DNA of 34,470 nucleotides from Streptosporangiaceae bacterium (GTDB lineage Bacteria > Actinomycetota > Actinomycetes > Streptosporangiales > Streptosporangiaceae): contig JAFARZ010000338.1 of NCBI GenBank assembly GCA_019245115.1, positions 1 to 34,470 on the forward strand, written 5' to 3'. Within the stretch, counting starts at the first letter, position 1; the number at the start of each line of letters is the position of its first letter. Shown here one piece after another: positions 8,006 through 17,713 of the stretch. The notes below the pieces were generated by a model. The model saw only the letters and a list, made by a program, of their open reading frames with translations, did no database searches and was not told the DNA's origin. The translations under genes and the position numbers were made by a program.

Positions 8006-9694
8006 ATGAGGTTCCGATGGGCGATCGCTATCACCGCAGGCACGATAGTCGCGCTAGCTGCCTGCAGTTCCGCTAAGACCGCGGGACCCTCGAGTCCGGC
8101 CACCAATCACGCCGTGAGCGGCGGGACGTTCACGATCCTCGCCAACTCCAGCTTCGGCGTCGCCGACCCGGCGCAGAACTACACGCTGCAGGAATGGCAG
8201 CTGCTCATCGACACGCATGACGGGCTGGTGGCGTTCCAGCGCGTCGGCGGGGTTCCCGGCACCAAGCTGGTCCCAGACCTGGCCGCGAGCCTCCCGGTTC
8301 CCACCAACGGCGGCAAGACCTACACGTTCCAGATCCGCCGCGGGATCAAGTTCTCCAACGGCCAGGTGCTGAAGCCGAGCGACTTCCTCACCACGTTCGA
8401 GCGGCAGTTCACCGTGCCCGGGCCCACCACCTTCTACAGCGGCCTGATCGGCGCCAGCGCGTGCAGTACAAAGCACTGCGACCTGTCGAAAGGGGTGGTC
8501 GCCGACGACGCCAACTACACGCTGACCCTCAACCTGACCACACCCGACCCCGAACTCCTTGACCAGCTCGCGCTGCCGTTCGCGTTCGCCGTCCCGTCCG
8601 GCACGTCGATGAAGCTGACCGGCAACACCGTGCCACCCGGGACTGGGCCCTATAAGTGGCAGTCCTACAACCCCAACGCCCAGGCCGTTCTGGTCCGCAA
8701 CCCGTACTTCCACGTGTGGAACGCGGCGGCCCAGCCGCCTGGCTACCCGAACCAGATCATCGAGAAGTACGGGCTGCAGGTCTCCGAGGAGGTTACCGAG
8801 GTCGAGAACGGCCAGGCCAACGAGGTGTGGGACGGCGACCAGATCCCGTCGGACCGGCTGGCCGAGCTGAACAGCGCGAAGTTCGCCAACCAGGTGCACG
8901 TCAACGCGCTCACCGCCGACTGGTATTTCGCGCTCAACACCAAGCGCCCCCCGTTCAACAACGTGCTGGCCCGGCAGGCCATCAACTACGCGGCCAACCG
9001 CGCGGCCTACGTCAAGATCGCCGGCGGTCCGTCGCTGGCCGTGCCCACCTGCCAGATCCTGCCGCCTCAGTTCCCCGCCTATACCCCGTACTGCCCGTAC
9101 ACCGCCGGGACCGACCACACCACGTGGACCGGCCCTGACCTGACCAAGGCCAGGCAGCTCGTACAGCAGTCCGGCACGGCCGGCACGAAGGTGGTGGTCA
9201 ACGGGACCAACGACGAGGTGGGCAAGTCGCTGGTCGCCCAGATGGTCGCCGACCTGGACGCGATCGGTTATAAGGCCTCCAGCCAGCTGCTGACCATGAG
9301 CATCCAGTACCCGTTCATTCAGAACTCCAGCAACGCGGGCAAGTGGAACGTCGCCTGGTCGGCCTGGTACCAGGACTACCCGGCGCCGTCGGACTTCCTC
9401 AACGTCCTGCTCGGCTGCGACACCATCCACCCGAACAGCGACGCGAGCCCCAACATCGCGGAGTACTGCAGCCCGTCGGTGCAGAGCCAGATCGACCAGG
9501 CCAGAACGCTCGGCCAGACCAATACGACGGCGGCTGACCAGCTGTGGACCAAGGTCGATCACGCCGACACCGACGCGGCGCCGTGGGTCGACCTGTACAA
9601 CCCCAAGCAGATCGACCTCCTGTCCAGCAACGTGCACGGGTACCAGTGGAACCCGCAGTGGTACATCCTGATCGACCAGCTGTGGCTGTCGTAG
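8006..9694 (+). CDS. ABC importer solute-binding lipoprotein (SBP family 5)
   Basis: A 562-aa extracytoplasmic binding protein of the peptide/nickel/opine (DppA/OppA) type. The N-terminus MRFRWAIAITAGTIVALAAC is a lipoprotein signal with lipobox LAAC and Cys20 as the lipidation site. The body shows family 5 features: GGTFTILANSSFGVADPA, YTFQIRRGIKFSNGQVLKPSDFLTTFER, GTGPYKWQSYNPNAQAVLVRNPYFH, and near the end TTAADQLWTKVDHADTDAAPWVDLYNP. The ATG at 8006 with GGAG 8 bp upstream is preferred over a TTG at 7988. It heads a five-gene importer operon. The ligand cannot be read from sequence: peptides, opines or other amphiphiles are possible. Confidence 0.92.
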   Translation: MRFRWAIAITAGTIVALAACSSAKTAGPSSPATNHAVSGGTFTILANSSFGVADPAQNYTLQEWQLLIDTHDGLVAFQRVGGVPGTKLVPDLAASLPVPTNGGKTYTFQIRRGIKFSNGQVLKPSDFLTTFERQFTVPGPTTFYSGLIGASACSTKHCDLSKGVVADDANYTLTLNLTTPDPELLDQLALPFAFAVPSGTSMKLTGNTVPPGTGPYKWQSYNPNAQAVLVRNPYFHVWNAAAQPPGYPNQIIEKYGLQVSEEVTEVENGQANEVWDGDQIPSDRLAELNSAKFANQVHVNALTADWYFALNTKRPPFNNVLARQAINYAANRAAYVKIAGGPSLAVPTCQILPPQFPAYTPYCPYTAGTDHTTWTGPDLTKARQLVQQSGTAGTKVVVNGTNDEVGKSLVAQMVADLDAIGYKASSQLLTMSIQYPFIQNSSNAGKWNVAWSAWYQDYPAPSDFLNVLLGCDTIHPNSDASPNIAEYCSPSVQSQIDQARTLGQTNTTAADQLWTKVDHADTDAAPWVDLYNPKQIDLLSSNVHGYQWNPQWYILIDQLWLS

Positions 9695-9701
9695 CGCGCA
9701 G

Positions 9702-10826
9702 ATGACCGCAACGGCAGCCACGGCGCGGCAACGCGCAATCGCCGCGCCGGCCGCGCGCAATCCCTGGGCGATTGCCGCGCGACGGTTGTGGCGCAACCGG
9801 ATCGCGATGGCGGCGCTGGTGTTGTTCGGGCTGATCGTGGCGGTCAGCCTCGCGGCGCCGCTGTACGCGCACGACATCGCGCACGTGAACCCGTTCGTGA
9901 ACAACCTGAACGGCACCACCGTCGTCAACGGTCACACGGTGCCGATAATGCAGCAGGGCGGCGGCGTGCTGAAGCTGGGCGAGAACCCGATCGGGCCGAC
10001 CTGGGACATCCAGCACTACTTCCTCGGCGCCGACAACCTGGGCCGCGACGTGGCGACCCGGCTGCTGTACGGTGGCCGCAGCTCGCTGGAGATCGGCATC
10101 GGGTCGGCGCTCATCTGCTGCGTGATCGCGACGGTCGTGGCGCTGATCGCCGGATTCTTCGGCGGGGTGACCGACGCGCTGCTGTCCCGGCTGATGGACC
10201 TGATCTGGGCGTTCCCGGTCTACCTGCTCGCGATCTCGATCTCCACCGTGCTGCTGACCAGAGCCAACGGGATGCAGCTCGGGCCGCTGCATCTGGTGGC
10301 CGGCAGCCTGTGGCTGCCCACGCTGATCATCGCGTTCATCTACGTGCCGTACGTGTACCGGCCGGTGCGCGGCCAGGTCCTGTCGGTGGTGAACCGGGAG
10401 TACGTGGAGGCTGCGATCGCGCAGGGCGCATCCAACCTTAGGCTGATTTTTTCGGAAATATTGCCGAATGTAGTGTCAGTGGTCATCGTGCTGTTCCCGC
10501 TGATGATCGCCACCAACATCCTGACCGAGTCCGCGCTGAGCTTCCTGTCCATCGGCGTCCAGCCGCCCAGCGCCAGCTGGGGCACGATCATCAGCGACGG
10601 CCAGCAGCTGTTGTACACCCGGCCGTGGGTATCGCTGGCGCCGGGCATCATGATCGTGCTCACCGTCCTGTCGCTGAACGTCCTCGGCGACGGGGTCCGG
10701 GACGCGCTCGACCCGCGGGCGAAGGTCCGTGGCCGGGTTACCGCGGGCCAGGCTGCCGCGGTCGGAGGCCCAGGCCAATTCAGCACCGCCTCGGTTCCCG
10801 ATGTGCCGGAGGTGCCGGATAGATGA
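9702..10826 (+). CDS. ABC importer permease, DppC/OppC type
   Basis: A 374-aa inner-membrane permease. It has the N-terminal OppC-type segment (NPWAIAARRLWRNRIAMAALVLFGLIVAVSLAAP), a long periplasmic stretch, HYFLGADNLGRDVATRLLYGGRSSLEIG (the LGTDxxGRD-like motif), and the EAA loop REYVEAAIAQGASNLRLIFSEILPN. It ends in an unusual Ala/Pro-rich tail carrying one copy of the GGPGQF repeat (codons 352-361) that is also tripled in the KstD-like protein. It starts 7 bp after the binding-protein gene, and its stop overlaps the next start by 4 bp (ATGA). It forms a membrane channel with the DppB-type permease. Here the C-type permease precedes the B-type, the reverse of the usual order. Confidence 0.92.
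   Translation: MTATAATARQRAIAAPAARNPWAIAARRLWRNRIAMAALVLFGLIVAVSLAAPLYAHDIAHVNPFVNNLNGTTVVNGHTVPIMQQGGGVLKLGENPIGPTWDIQHYFLGADNLGRDVATRLLYGGRSSLEIGIGSALICCVIATVVALIAGFFGGVTDALLSRLMDLIWAFPVYLLAISISTVLLTRANGMQLGPLHLVAGSLWLPTLIIAFIYVPYVYRPVRGQVLSVVNREYVEAAIAQGASNLRLIFSEILPNVVSVVIVLFPLMIATNILTESALSFLSIGVQPPSASWGTIISDGQQLLYTRPWVSLAPGIMIVLTVLSLNVLGDGVRDALDPRAKVRGRVTAGQAAAVGGPGQFSTASVPDVPEVPDR
10755..10784 (+). repeat. Single copy of the 30-bp GGPGQF coding repeat
   Basis: The sequence matches the tandem units at 15491-15580 at nearly every base and in the same reading phase (AAVGGPGQFS). It lies in the C-terminal tail of the DppC-type permease. Confidence 0.85.
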
Positions 10827-11794
10827 CCGGTTTCATCCTCCGCCGGACTCTGTGGACCGTGCTGGTGATGTTCGTGATCACGCTGCTGGTCTTCGTGATC
10901 TTCTTCAAGACCCCGGGCATCGATCCGGCCCGCTCGCTGGCCGGGCGCAACCCGTCCCCGCAGGTGCTGGCCGAAATCCGGCACCAGTTCGGACTGGACC
11001 GGCCGTTCCCGGTCCAGTACCTGGTGATGATGAAGAAGCTGTTCGTCACCAGGGACCTGGTGTCCTACTCCAACCAGGGCCAGCAGGTGTTCCCCGAGAT
11101 CGTGGCGGCCGCGCCGGCCACGCTGTCCCTGGTGTTCGGCGCCGCCGTGATCTGGGTGGTGGCGGCGATCGGGATGGGGGTCGCGGCGGCGGTGCTGCGC
11201 GGCACGATCTTCGATCCGCTGCTGATGATCATCGCCCTGATCGGCATCTCGATGCCGGTGTTCTGGCTGGGCGAGGTGGCCAACCTGATCACGCAGAGCA
11301 AGCTGCACGGCACTCCGCTGTTCAGCTGGGTGCCGCCGCTCGGCTACACCCCGCTCACCCAGAACCCGGTGCTGTGGTTCGAGGGCCTGATCATCCCGTG
11401 GATCACGCTGTCCGTGCTGTACATCGGCCTGTACGCACGGGTGCTGCGGGCCAGCCTGATCGAGATCGGCAACGAGGACTACGTGCGCACCGCCCGGGCC
11501 AAGGGCCTGACCGAGCAGCGGGTGCTGATCCGGCACACGCTGCGCACCTCGATGATCACGTTCGTGTCGCTGTTCGGGCTGGATTTCGGGGTGCTGGTGG
11601 GCGGCGGCGCGCTGCTCGCCGAGGTGGTGTTCGGCATCCACGGAGTCGGCTACCTGACCTACCAGTCGCTGAGCAACCTGGATCTGCCGGTCATCATGGC
11701 CACGGTGGTGTACGGCGCCTTCTTCATCGTGCTGGCCAACACGCTGATCGACGTGGCATACGCCTGGCTCGACCCGCAGGTGAGGATCAGCTGA
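10823..11794 (+). CDS. ABC importer permease, DppB/OppB type
   Basis: A 323-aa permease. It begins with the typical FILRRTLWTVLVMFVITLLVFVIFF helix, followed by the PGIDPARSLAG and FGLDRPFPVQYL segments, about six membrane spans, and the EAA loop NEDYVRTARAKGLTEQRVLIRHTLR. The ATG overlaps the stop of the C-type permease (ATGA), and its own TGA shares one base with the ATG of the first ATPase gene, so translation is coupled through the operon. It is the second half of the transport channel for the family 5 importer. Confidence 0.93.
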   Translation: MTGFILRRTLWTVLVMFVITLLVFVIFFKTPGIDPARSLAGRNPSPQVLAEIRHQFGLDRPFPVQYLVMMKKLFVTRDLVSYSNQGQQVFPEIVAAAPATLSLVFGAAVIWVVAAIGMGVAAAVLRGTIFDPLLMIIALIGISMPVFWLGEVANLITQSKLHGTPLFSWVPPLGYTPLTQNPVLWFEGLIIPWITLSVLYIGLYARVLRASLIEIGNEDYVRTARAKGLTEQRVLIRHTLRTSMITFVSLFGLDFGVLVGGGALLAEVVFGIHGVGYLTYQSLSNLDLPVIMATVVYGAFFIVLANTLIDVAYAWLDPQVRIS

Positions 11795-12833
11795 TGGGCG
11801 AACCACTGCTCGAGGTGCGCGATCTGCACGTCACGTTCCACACCGAGGACGGGGTGGTCCGGGCGGTCAACGGTGTCTCGTTCGACGTCAGCGAGGGCGA
11901 GACGCTCGGCATCGTCGGCGAGTCCGGCTCCGGCAAGAGCGTCACGATGATGTCGGTGATGCGGCTGATCCTTGACCCGAACGCCCAGTTCACGGGCGAA
12001 GTCATCTACAAGGGCCGCGACCTGATGAAGCTCAGCAAGCGCACGATCCGCGAGGTGCGCGGGGCGGAGATCGCGATGATCTTCCAGGACCCGATGACGT
12101 CGCTGAACCCGGTGTACCGGGTGGGCTGGCAGATCGCCGAGCAGATCCGCGCCCACGAGCAGGTGTCCGCGCATGCGGCCCGGGTCCGGGCGATCGAACT
12201 GCTGGCCTCGGTGGGCATCCCCAACCCCGAGCAGCGGGTGGACGACTATCCGCACCAGTTCTCCGGCGGCATGCGGCAGCGGGTGATGATCGCGCTGGCG
12301 CTGTCCTGCAGCCCGAGCCTGCTGATCGCCGATGAACCGACCACCGCGCTGGATGTCACCATCCAGGCCCAGATCCTGCGGCTGATCAAGAAGCTGCGGG
12401 AGGAGTTCGGCTCGGCCATCGTGCTGATCACCCACGACATGGGCGTGGTGGCCGATGTCGCGGACCGGGTGGCGGTGATGTACGCGGGCCGGCTCGTCGA
12501 GCAGGGCACCAAACACGAGATCTTCAACGACCCGCAGCACCCGTACACCTGGGGGCTGCTCGGCTCGATCGCTCGCCTGGACGGGCCCAGGCCACGGCGG
12601 CTGGCCACGATCCCGGGCACACCGCCGTCCCTGCTCAGCCTCCCGGACGGCTGTGCGTTCGCGCAACGATGCGCCTGCCGGTTCGAGCGGTGCTTCACCG
12701 AGCTGCCGCCGCTGCTGTCCCGAGACACGCTGCTGTCCCGAGACCCAATGCCGAACGGCCACCTGGACGCCTGTCACCTCACGTCCGCCGAGAAACGCGC
12801 GCACCGCGCCGCGTCCCTGGCCAAGGAGCGAAC

Positions 12834-12837
<4 letters not shown>
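11794..12837 (+). CDS. ABC importer ATPase, DppD/OppD type
   Basis: A 347-aa nucleotide-binding subunit. Visible motifs are Walker A GESGSGKS (residues 42-49), Q loop FQDPMTSLNPVY, signature FSGGMRQRV, Walker B LLIADEPTTALDV and the switch His in ITHDMGVV. The C-terminal OppD extension has HPYTWGLLGSIARLDGPRPRRL and the Cys-containing GCAFAQRCACRFERC region that in relatives can bind an iron-sulfur cluster. An open frame continues upstream to 10729, but only the part from ATG 11794 is ABC-like, and that start is coupled to the permease stop. It drives import together with the DppF-type ATPase. Confidence 0.93.
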
Positions 12838-13846
<1,009 letters not shown>

Positions 13847-13850
<4 letters not shown>

Positions 13851-15421
13851 GCCTGGGCGGCGTGGCGGCCGGCCCGGCGGCCGGAGAACACGCAGTCGGC
13901 GATCGACAGGCCGCTCACATAGGAACCGGAGCATATGCCCACCGCGCTGCGGCCGACCGCGTACAGGCCGGGCACCACGCTGCCGTCCGCCCGCAGCACC
14001 TGACCGGTGCCGGGCTCGACCACCAGGCCGCCCAGCGTGAGCACCGGGGCCGGGTAGAGCAGGCGCGGCCGGATCGAGCAGTCGATCAGCGAGTACGGGG
14101 CCTGGTCAAGCGGGCGCCGCAATTCCTCCGGCTTGCCCAGTGGGTCGGGACCGGTAGCGGCGTTGTAGGCCGCGACCGTCGCGGCCAGCCCGTCCGGGTC
14201 CACGCCGGCCCTGGCCGCTACTTCGGCCAGCGTGGGCGCGCTGACCGTGCCGGAGGTTAGCAGGTAGCGGGCCTGAAGCCGCTGAAACAGCAGCGTGGTG
14301 CCGCGTAGCTGGCGGTGCGCTTGCGTCAGGATGGGGCGGTCGACGAGCAGCCAGGCCCGGCCGCCGCGCGCCACGACCGCGGCGCCGATGGCCGCACCAT
14401 AGCGGGATTCGTCGCAGATCCGTTCCCCCGCCCGGTCGACCAGCACACCGCGGACCAGCGCGGGCGGCGGGGTGAGGAAGCGCCACACCGAGACCCGGCG
14501 CAGCAGCGCGGTGGTCCCGCCGGCCGCGACGCCGAGGCGGACGCCGCTGCCGTCGTCGCCCGGTGTCGCCAGCGGCAGGGCGCCGCGGATGTGCGGGGCG
14601 TGCTCGCGCATCATCTCCCGGCTCGCCGCGAATCCGCCGGCGGCCAGCACGACGCCGTGCCCGGCCCCCACCCGCAGCGGCCGGGCGAACCGCCGCTCCA
14701 GCCCAGCCACCGGACGATGCAGTATCCGGCCCAGCTTCGGCGCGTACAGATACGGCTTCTTCGACCAGCGGTGCAGCAGCCGGTGCGCGAGCCGGGCCCA
14801 GCCCGGCGCGGAACGCATGCTCAGGCACTCCAAACCGGTCACCCGGCCCGCCTCGTCGGCCACCAGGCGTCGCACGCTGGTCTGCGTGATGACCGCCGCG
14901 CCGCTGTCGCGGACGGCGGCGGCCAGCCTGGCGTACAGCACCTTCCCGGACGTGCCGCGCCCGTGGGTGCGGTGCCCGCGCGGTGCGGGGGGCGCGACGT
15001 CGCGGGCGGACAACTCGCTGCCGGAGTAGTAGAGATAGTGCCGGTTGGTCGGATAGGAGGTCTTGTCCGGGCACAGGCTGCCCTCGAACGGGACGCCGTG
15101 CCCCTCCAGCCAGGCCAGCATCGCGACGCTGCCGTCACAGAACTCCTTGAGCGTGGCCTCCGGCACCGCGCCATCCACTTCGGTGCTCAGGTAGGCGAAC
15201 ATGGCGTCCGCTGAGTCGCTGACTCCGGCCGCCGTCTGCTGCGGCGTGCCGCCGCCCGCGTACACCACGCCGCCGGACAGCGCCGTCGCGCCGCCTCCGG
15301 AAAATCTCTCGACAACGAGCACCGAACGGTCTGTGGTGGCAGCTTCCAGAGCCGCGCACGCACCAGCGGCGCCGAAGCCCACGATAACGACATCGGCCTG
15401 AATATCCCAGCTATCCGGCAC
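13847..15421 (-). CDS. FAD-binding dehydrogenase, KstD/fumarate-reductase flavoprotein family
   Basis: A 524-aa FAD_binding_2 flavoprotein. It shows the Rossmann motif VVIVGFGAAGACAALEA (GFGAAG at 15-20), the FAD contact GGGATALSGGVVYAGGGT, and a C-terminal GGLVVEPGTGQVLRADGSVVPGLYAVGRSAVGICSGSYVSGLSIADCVFSGRRAG. This is the family of 3-ketosteroid delta-1-dehydrogenases and fumarate/urocanate reductases. The C-terminal SYVSG lacks the exact Y-x-x-x-G spacing of true KstD, so the substrate may not be a 3-ketosteroid. GTG start at 15421 with GGGAGGG upstream. It is divergent from the next FAD enzyme across a 54-bp promoter and overlaps the importer operon by 4 bp at its 3' end. Confidence 0.87.
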
Positions 15422-15440
15422 CGGACCCTCCCGTCAAAAC

Positions 15441-15454
15441 TGAAACCTGTTCTA
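15441..15454. promoter_or_regulatory. KstR-type operator in the divergent dehydrogenase promoter
   Basis: The 14-mer TGAAACCTGTTCTA matches the published KstR box consensus TNNAACNNGTTNNA at all eight fixed positions. It lies at the middle of the 54-bp gap between two divergent FAD dehydrogenase genes. KstR is the TetR-type cholesterol-catabolism repressor of mycobacteria and rhodococci; no KstR gene is present here. The match is exact, but binding is inferred. Confidence 0.55.
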
Positions 15455-15475
15455 GTATGGGGGTCGGGAGGTGGC

Positions 15476-17410
15476 ATGACAACGGAGCCCGCCGCGGCCG
15501 GAGGCCCAGGCCAATTCAACGCCGCGGCCGGAGGCCCAGGCCAATTCAACGCCGCGGCCGGAGGCCCAGGCCAGTTCAACGAGGCCGGCACGGCCGACAT
15601 TGTCGTGGTGGGCAGCGGTGCCGCGGGGATGACAGCCGCGCTGACCGCGGCGCAACTCGGCCGGACGGCCATCGTGCTCGAGAAAGCGGGACGGTGGGGA
15701 GGATCCACCGCCCGTTCGGGGGGAGGTGTATGGGCCCCGGGTAACGCGGTGTTGCGGCGTTCCGGGGTCCGTGACACACCGGGCTCGGCCAGCGAATACC
15801 TGGAGTACGTCGCGGGCGACTGTGTTCCCGGGGAGTTCCGGGCGGCGTTCCTCCAGCACTGCGGGGACATGCTGGATCTGGTCCTGGCGCGGACCCCGGT
15901 GCGGTTCGCCTGGGTCCCCGGATACGCCGACTACTATCCCGAGGCGCCGGGCGGGCAGGCCGCCGGGCGCAGTATCGAGCCGGTCCCGTTCAACGGGCGG
16001 CTGCTCGGCGACGAGCTTGCCGGGCTGAACCCGCCATACCTGCCCGTGCCGGAGGGTGTCGCGGTCACCCAGGCGGACTACCGGTGGCTCAGCCTGGGGC
16101 CCCGCCATCCGCGCGCGATGCTGGCCGCGATGAAGGTGGCGGGACGGCTGGCCCGGCGGCGCCTGCTCGGGCACCGGATGCTGAGCCTGGGCCAGGCACT
16201 GGCGGCAGGGCTGCGTGCCGGACTGCTCAGCAGCGACGTGCCCGTGTGGCTGAACACCGCGATGACGGGGCTGCTCGTTTCGGATGGGCGCGTTGTGGGG
16301 GTGCGCGCGGTCCGGGACGGCTCACCGGTGGTGGTGCGGGCGCGGCTCGGCGTGCTGCTGGCCAGCGGCGGGTTCGAGCGCAACGAACAGATGCGGCGGC
16401 GGTACCAGCGGGAGCCGATCGGGACCGAATGGACCACCGGGGCGGTGAGCAACACCGGGGACGGAATCGAGGCCGGCCTGGAGCTCGGCGCGGCCGTCGA
16501 GCTGATGGACGACGCCTGGTGGGGGCCGTCGATCCCGCTGCCGGGCGGGCCGTACTTCTGCCTGGCCGAGCGGAGCCTGCCGGGGTGCGTCCTGGTCAAC
16601 GGCGCCGGCCAGCGGTTCGTCAACGAGGCGGCGCCGTATGTGGACGCGGTACACGCGATGTACGACGGGCATACCGCGGCGAATCCGCACATCCCGGCGT
16701 GGCTGATCTTCGATCAGCGGTACCGGGACCGGTACGTGTTCGCCGGCCTGCCGCCGCGGCGGTCGCTCCCCCGGCGCTGGTACAAGTTCGGCTCGGTGTA
16801 CCGGTCAGACGAGCTGCGTTCGCTGGCGGCTGAAATCGGGGTGGACGGGCCCGGCCTGGCCAAGACGGTGGCCAGGTTCAACGAATTCGCTTTGTCCGGA
16901 CGGGATGAGGACTTCCGGCGCGGCGACTCGGCGTATGACCGCTACTACGGCGACCCGCGCTGCCGGCCCAACCCGAACCTCGCGACGCTGTCGCGGCCGC
17001 CGTACTACGCGGTGAAGATCGTGCCCGGCGACCTGGGCACCAAGGGCGGCCTGGTGACCGATGCCCGCGCCCGGGTGCTACGGCCCGACCGGTCGGTGAT
17101 TGCGGGGCTGTACGCGGCCGGCAACGTCAGTGCGTCCGTGATGGGACACAGCTACGCCGGGGCGGGGGCCACGATCGGCCCCGCCATGACGTTCGGTTAC
17201 ATCGCGGTGCGCGACATGTGCCGGTTAGGAGGAAACCGGCTGGACCTCCTGATGGTCCAGGTGCTGCCGGTGCATGAGACGCAACAGCTCGGCGAGGCGC
17301 GCGTCAAGCTGCTCCTCGCCTGCGGCGACGTCCCCGGTGTTGATCTCCCCAATGTTCTGAACCATGGTGCCCCCTCTTTCCGCATATGGCGTCAGCAAAC
17401 GGGACCATAA
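15476..17410 (+). CDS. 3-ketosteroid delta-1-dehydrogenase-like flavoprotein
   Basis: A 644-aa flavoprotein of the KstD family. After a three-unit N-terminal repeat (residues 6-35) comes DIVVVGSGAAG (GSGAAG at 46-51), GGSTARSGGGVWAPGN, a NEAAPYVD motif with Tyr388, and the C-terminal KstD signature NVSASVMGHSYAGAGATIGPAMTFGYIA with Tyr560 and Gly564, matching the Tyr/Gly pair of the known active site. KstD removes 1,2-hydrogens from 3-ketosteroids using FAD. ATG 15476 with GGAGG at 15467-15471. The usual C-terminus should lie near residue 583; another 60 residues follow, running antisense to a plausible small gene and including a rare TTA codon. A one-base change near 17225 would give a TAG stop. 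Actual substrate not proven. Confidence 0.88.
   Translation: MTTEPAAAGGPGQFNAAAGGPGQFNAAAGGPGQFNEAGTADIVVVGSGAAGMTAALTAAQLGRTAIVLEKAGRWGGSTARSGGGVWAPGNAVLRRSGVRDTPGSASEYLEYVAGDCVPGEFRAAFLQHCGDMLDLVLARTPVRFAWVPGYADYYPEAPGGQAAGRSIEPVPFNGRLLGDELAGLNPPYLPVPEGVAVTQADYRWLSLGPRHPRAMLAAMKVAGRLARRRLLGHRMLSLGQALAAGLRAGLLSSDVPVWLNTAMTGLLVSDGRVVGVRAVRDGSPVVVRARLGVLLASGGFERNEQMRRRYQREPIGTEWTTGAVSNTGDGIEAGLELGAAVELMDDAWWGPSIPLPGGPYFCLAERSLPGCVLVNGAGQRFVNEAAPYVDAVHAMYDGHTAANPHIPAWLIFDQRYRDRYVFAGLPPRRSLPRRWYKFGSVYRSDELRSLAAEIGVDGPGLAKTVARFNEFALSGRDEDFRRGDSAYDRYYGDPRCRPNPNLATLSRPPYYAVKIVPGDLGTKGGLVTDARARVLRPDRSVIAGLYAAGNVSASVMGHSYAGAGATIGPAMTFGYIAVRDMCRLGGNRLDLLMVQVLPVHETQQLGEARVKLLLACGDVPGVDLPNVLNHGAPSFRIWRQQTGP
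15491..15580 (+). repeat. Three tandem 30-bp coding repeats (AAAGGPGQFN)
   Basis: Three head-to-tail 30-bp units start at 15491, 15521 and 15551; the first two are identical and the third differs by one base (CCAGTTC). They encode exactly three AAAGGPGQFN decapeptides in front of the KstD-like fold. A fourth copy is in the DppC-type permease gene 4.7 kb away. Confidence 0.95.
17225..17365 (-). CDS. Possible 46-aa small protein antisense to the KstD-like C-terminus
   Basis: A short frame starting MVQNIGEINTGDV and ending VQPVSS, with a charged amphipathic stretch QLDARLAELLRLMHRQHL. An AGAGGGGG sequence lies about 4 bp before the ATG at 17365. Third codon positions are mostly G/C, as expected for a real gene of this genome. 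It overlaps, on the other strand, the atypical C-terminal extension of the KstD-like gene, so only one of the two is probably coding there. I do not recognise a family. Confidence 0.4.
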   Translation of the reverse strand: MVQNIGEINTGDVAAGEEQLDARLAELLRLMHRQHLDHQEVQPVSS

Positions 17411-17713
17411 CCAAGTCATGCCGCAAAGGCACGTAGCGACACGGCCCAGTTTCGTGTTTCGTAAGGGTTACTTCCGGGCTACCTGCTCAAGGACCTGCCC
17501 GCCCGAGAACTCGCCGACGCCTCGGCTACCGAAGGCTGCCGATGTGCCCCTCCACCATGTGAGTGAACACGGTGAACGTAGACGAACCGTTCCCGTGGCC
17601 GCTCGCACCCGGCGAGGCCGAGGAGCGACGGTCGAGTCCCTGGAAGTACCGACTGTCCACATCTGGGCCCAGAAGTCTGTTCTCAGGGCGCCTCAAAACG
17701 CGACGACAGTCAA
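17411..17713. other. Gene-poor gap with a possible response-regulator fragment
   Basis: No intact gene is supported. Around 17471-17521 one plus-strand frame reads GYLLKDLPARELADA, close to the GYLLKDxPxxEL signature at the end of NarL/FixJ-type receiver domains, then reaches a stop. The surrounding sequence does not continue the domain. A weak frame from 17563 (start NTVNVDEPFPWPLAPGEAEE) has no recognised match. I regard this as a scar of a decayed regulator. Confidence 0.35.
17471..17521 (+). pseudogene. Remnant of a NarL/LuxR-type response regulator
   Basis: About 17 codons resemble the C-terminal end of a receiver domain (GYLLKDLPAREL). No upstream phosphorylation site and no downstream LuxR helix-turn-helix is present in any frame. 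It is a short match and could be chance. Confidence 0.3.

Noticed and set aside
8054..9928. A 624-codon minus-strand open frame over the binding-protein gene
   Set aside because: It is a Val/Gly/Asp/Arg-rich shadow of the lipoprotein gene with no ribosome binding site or domain.
10729..11793. N-terminal extension of the DppD-type ATPase
   Set aside because: The upstream frame lies entirely over the DppB permease gene; ABC motifs start only after the coupled ATG at 11794.
15491..15580. CRISPR-like array
   Set aside because: The three 30-bp units are directly adjacent without spacers and are translated in frame, so this is a coding tandem repeat.
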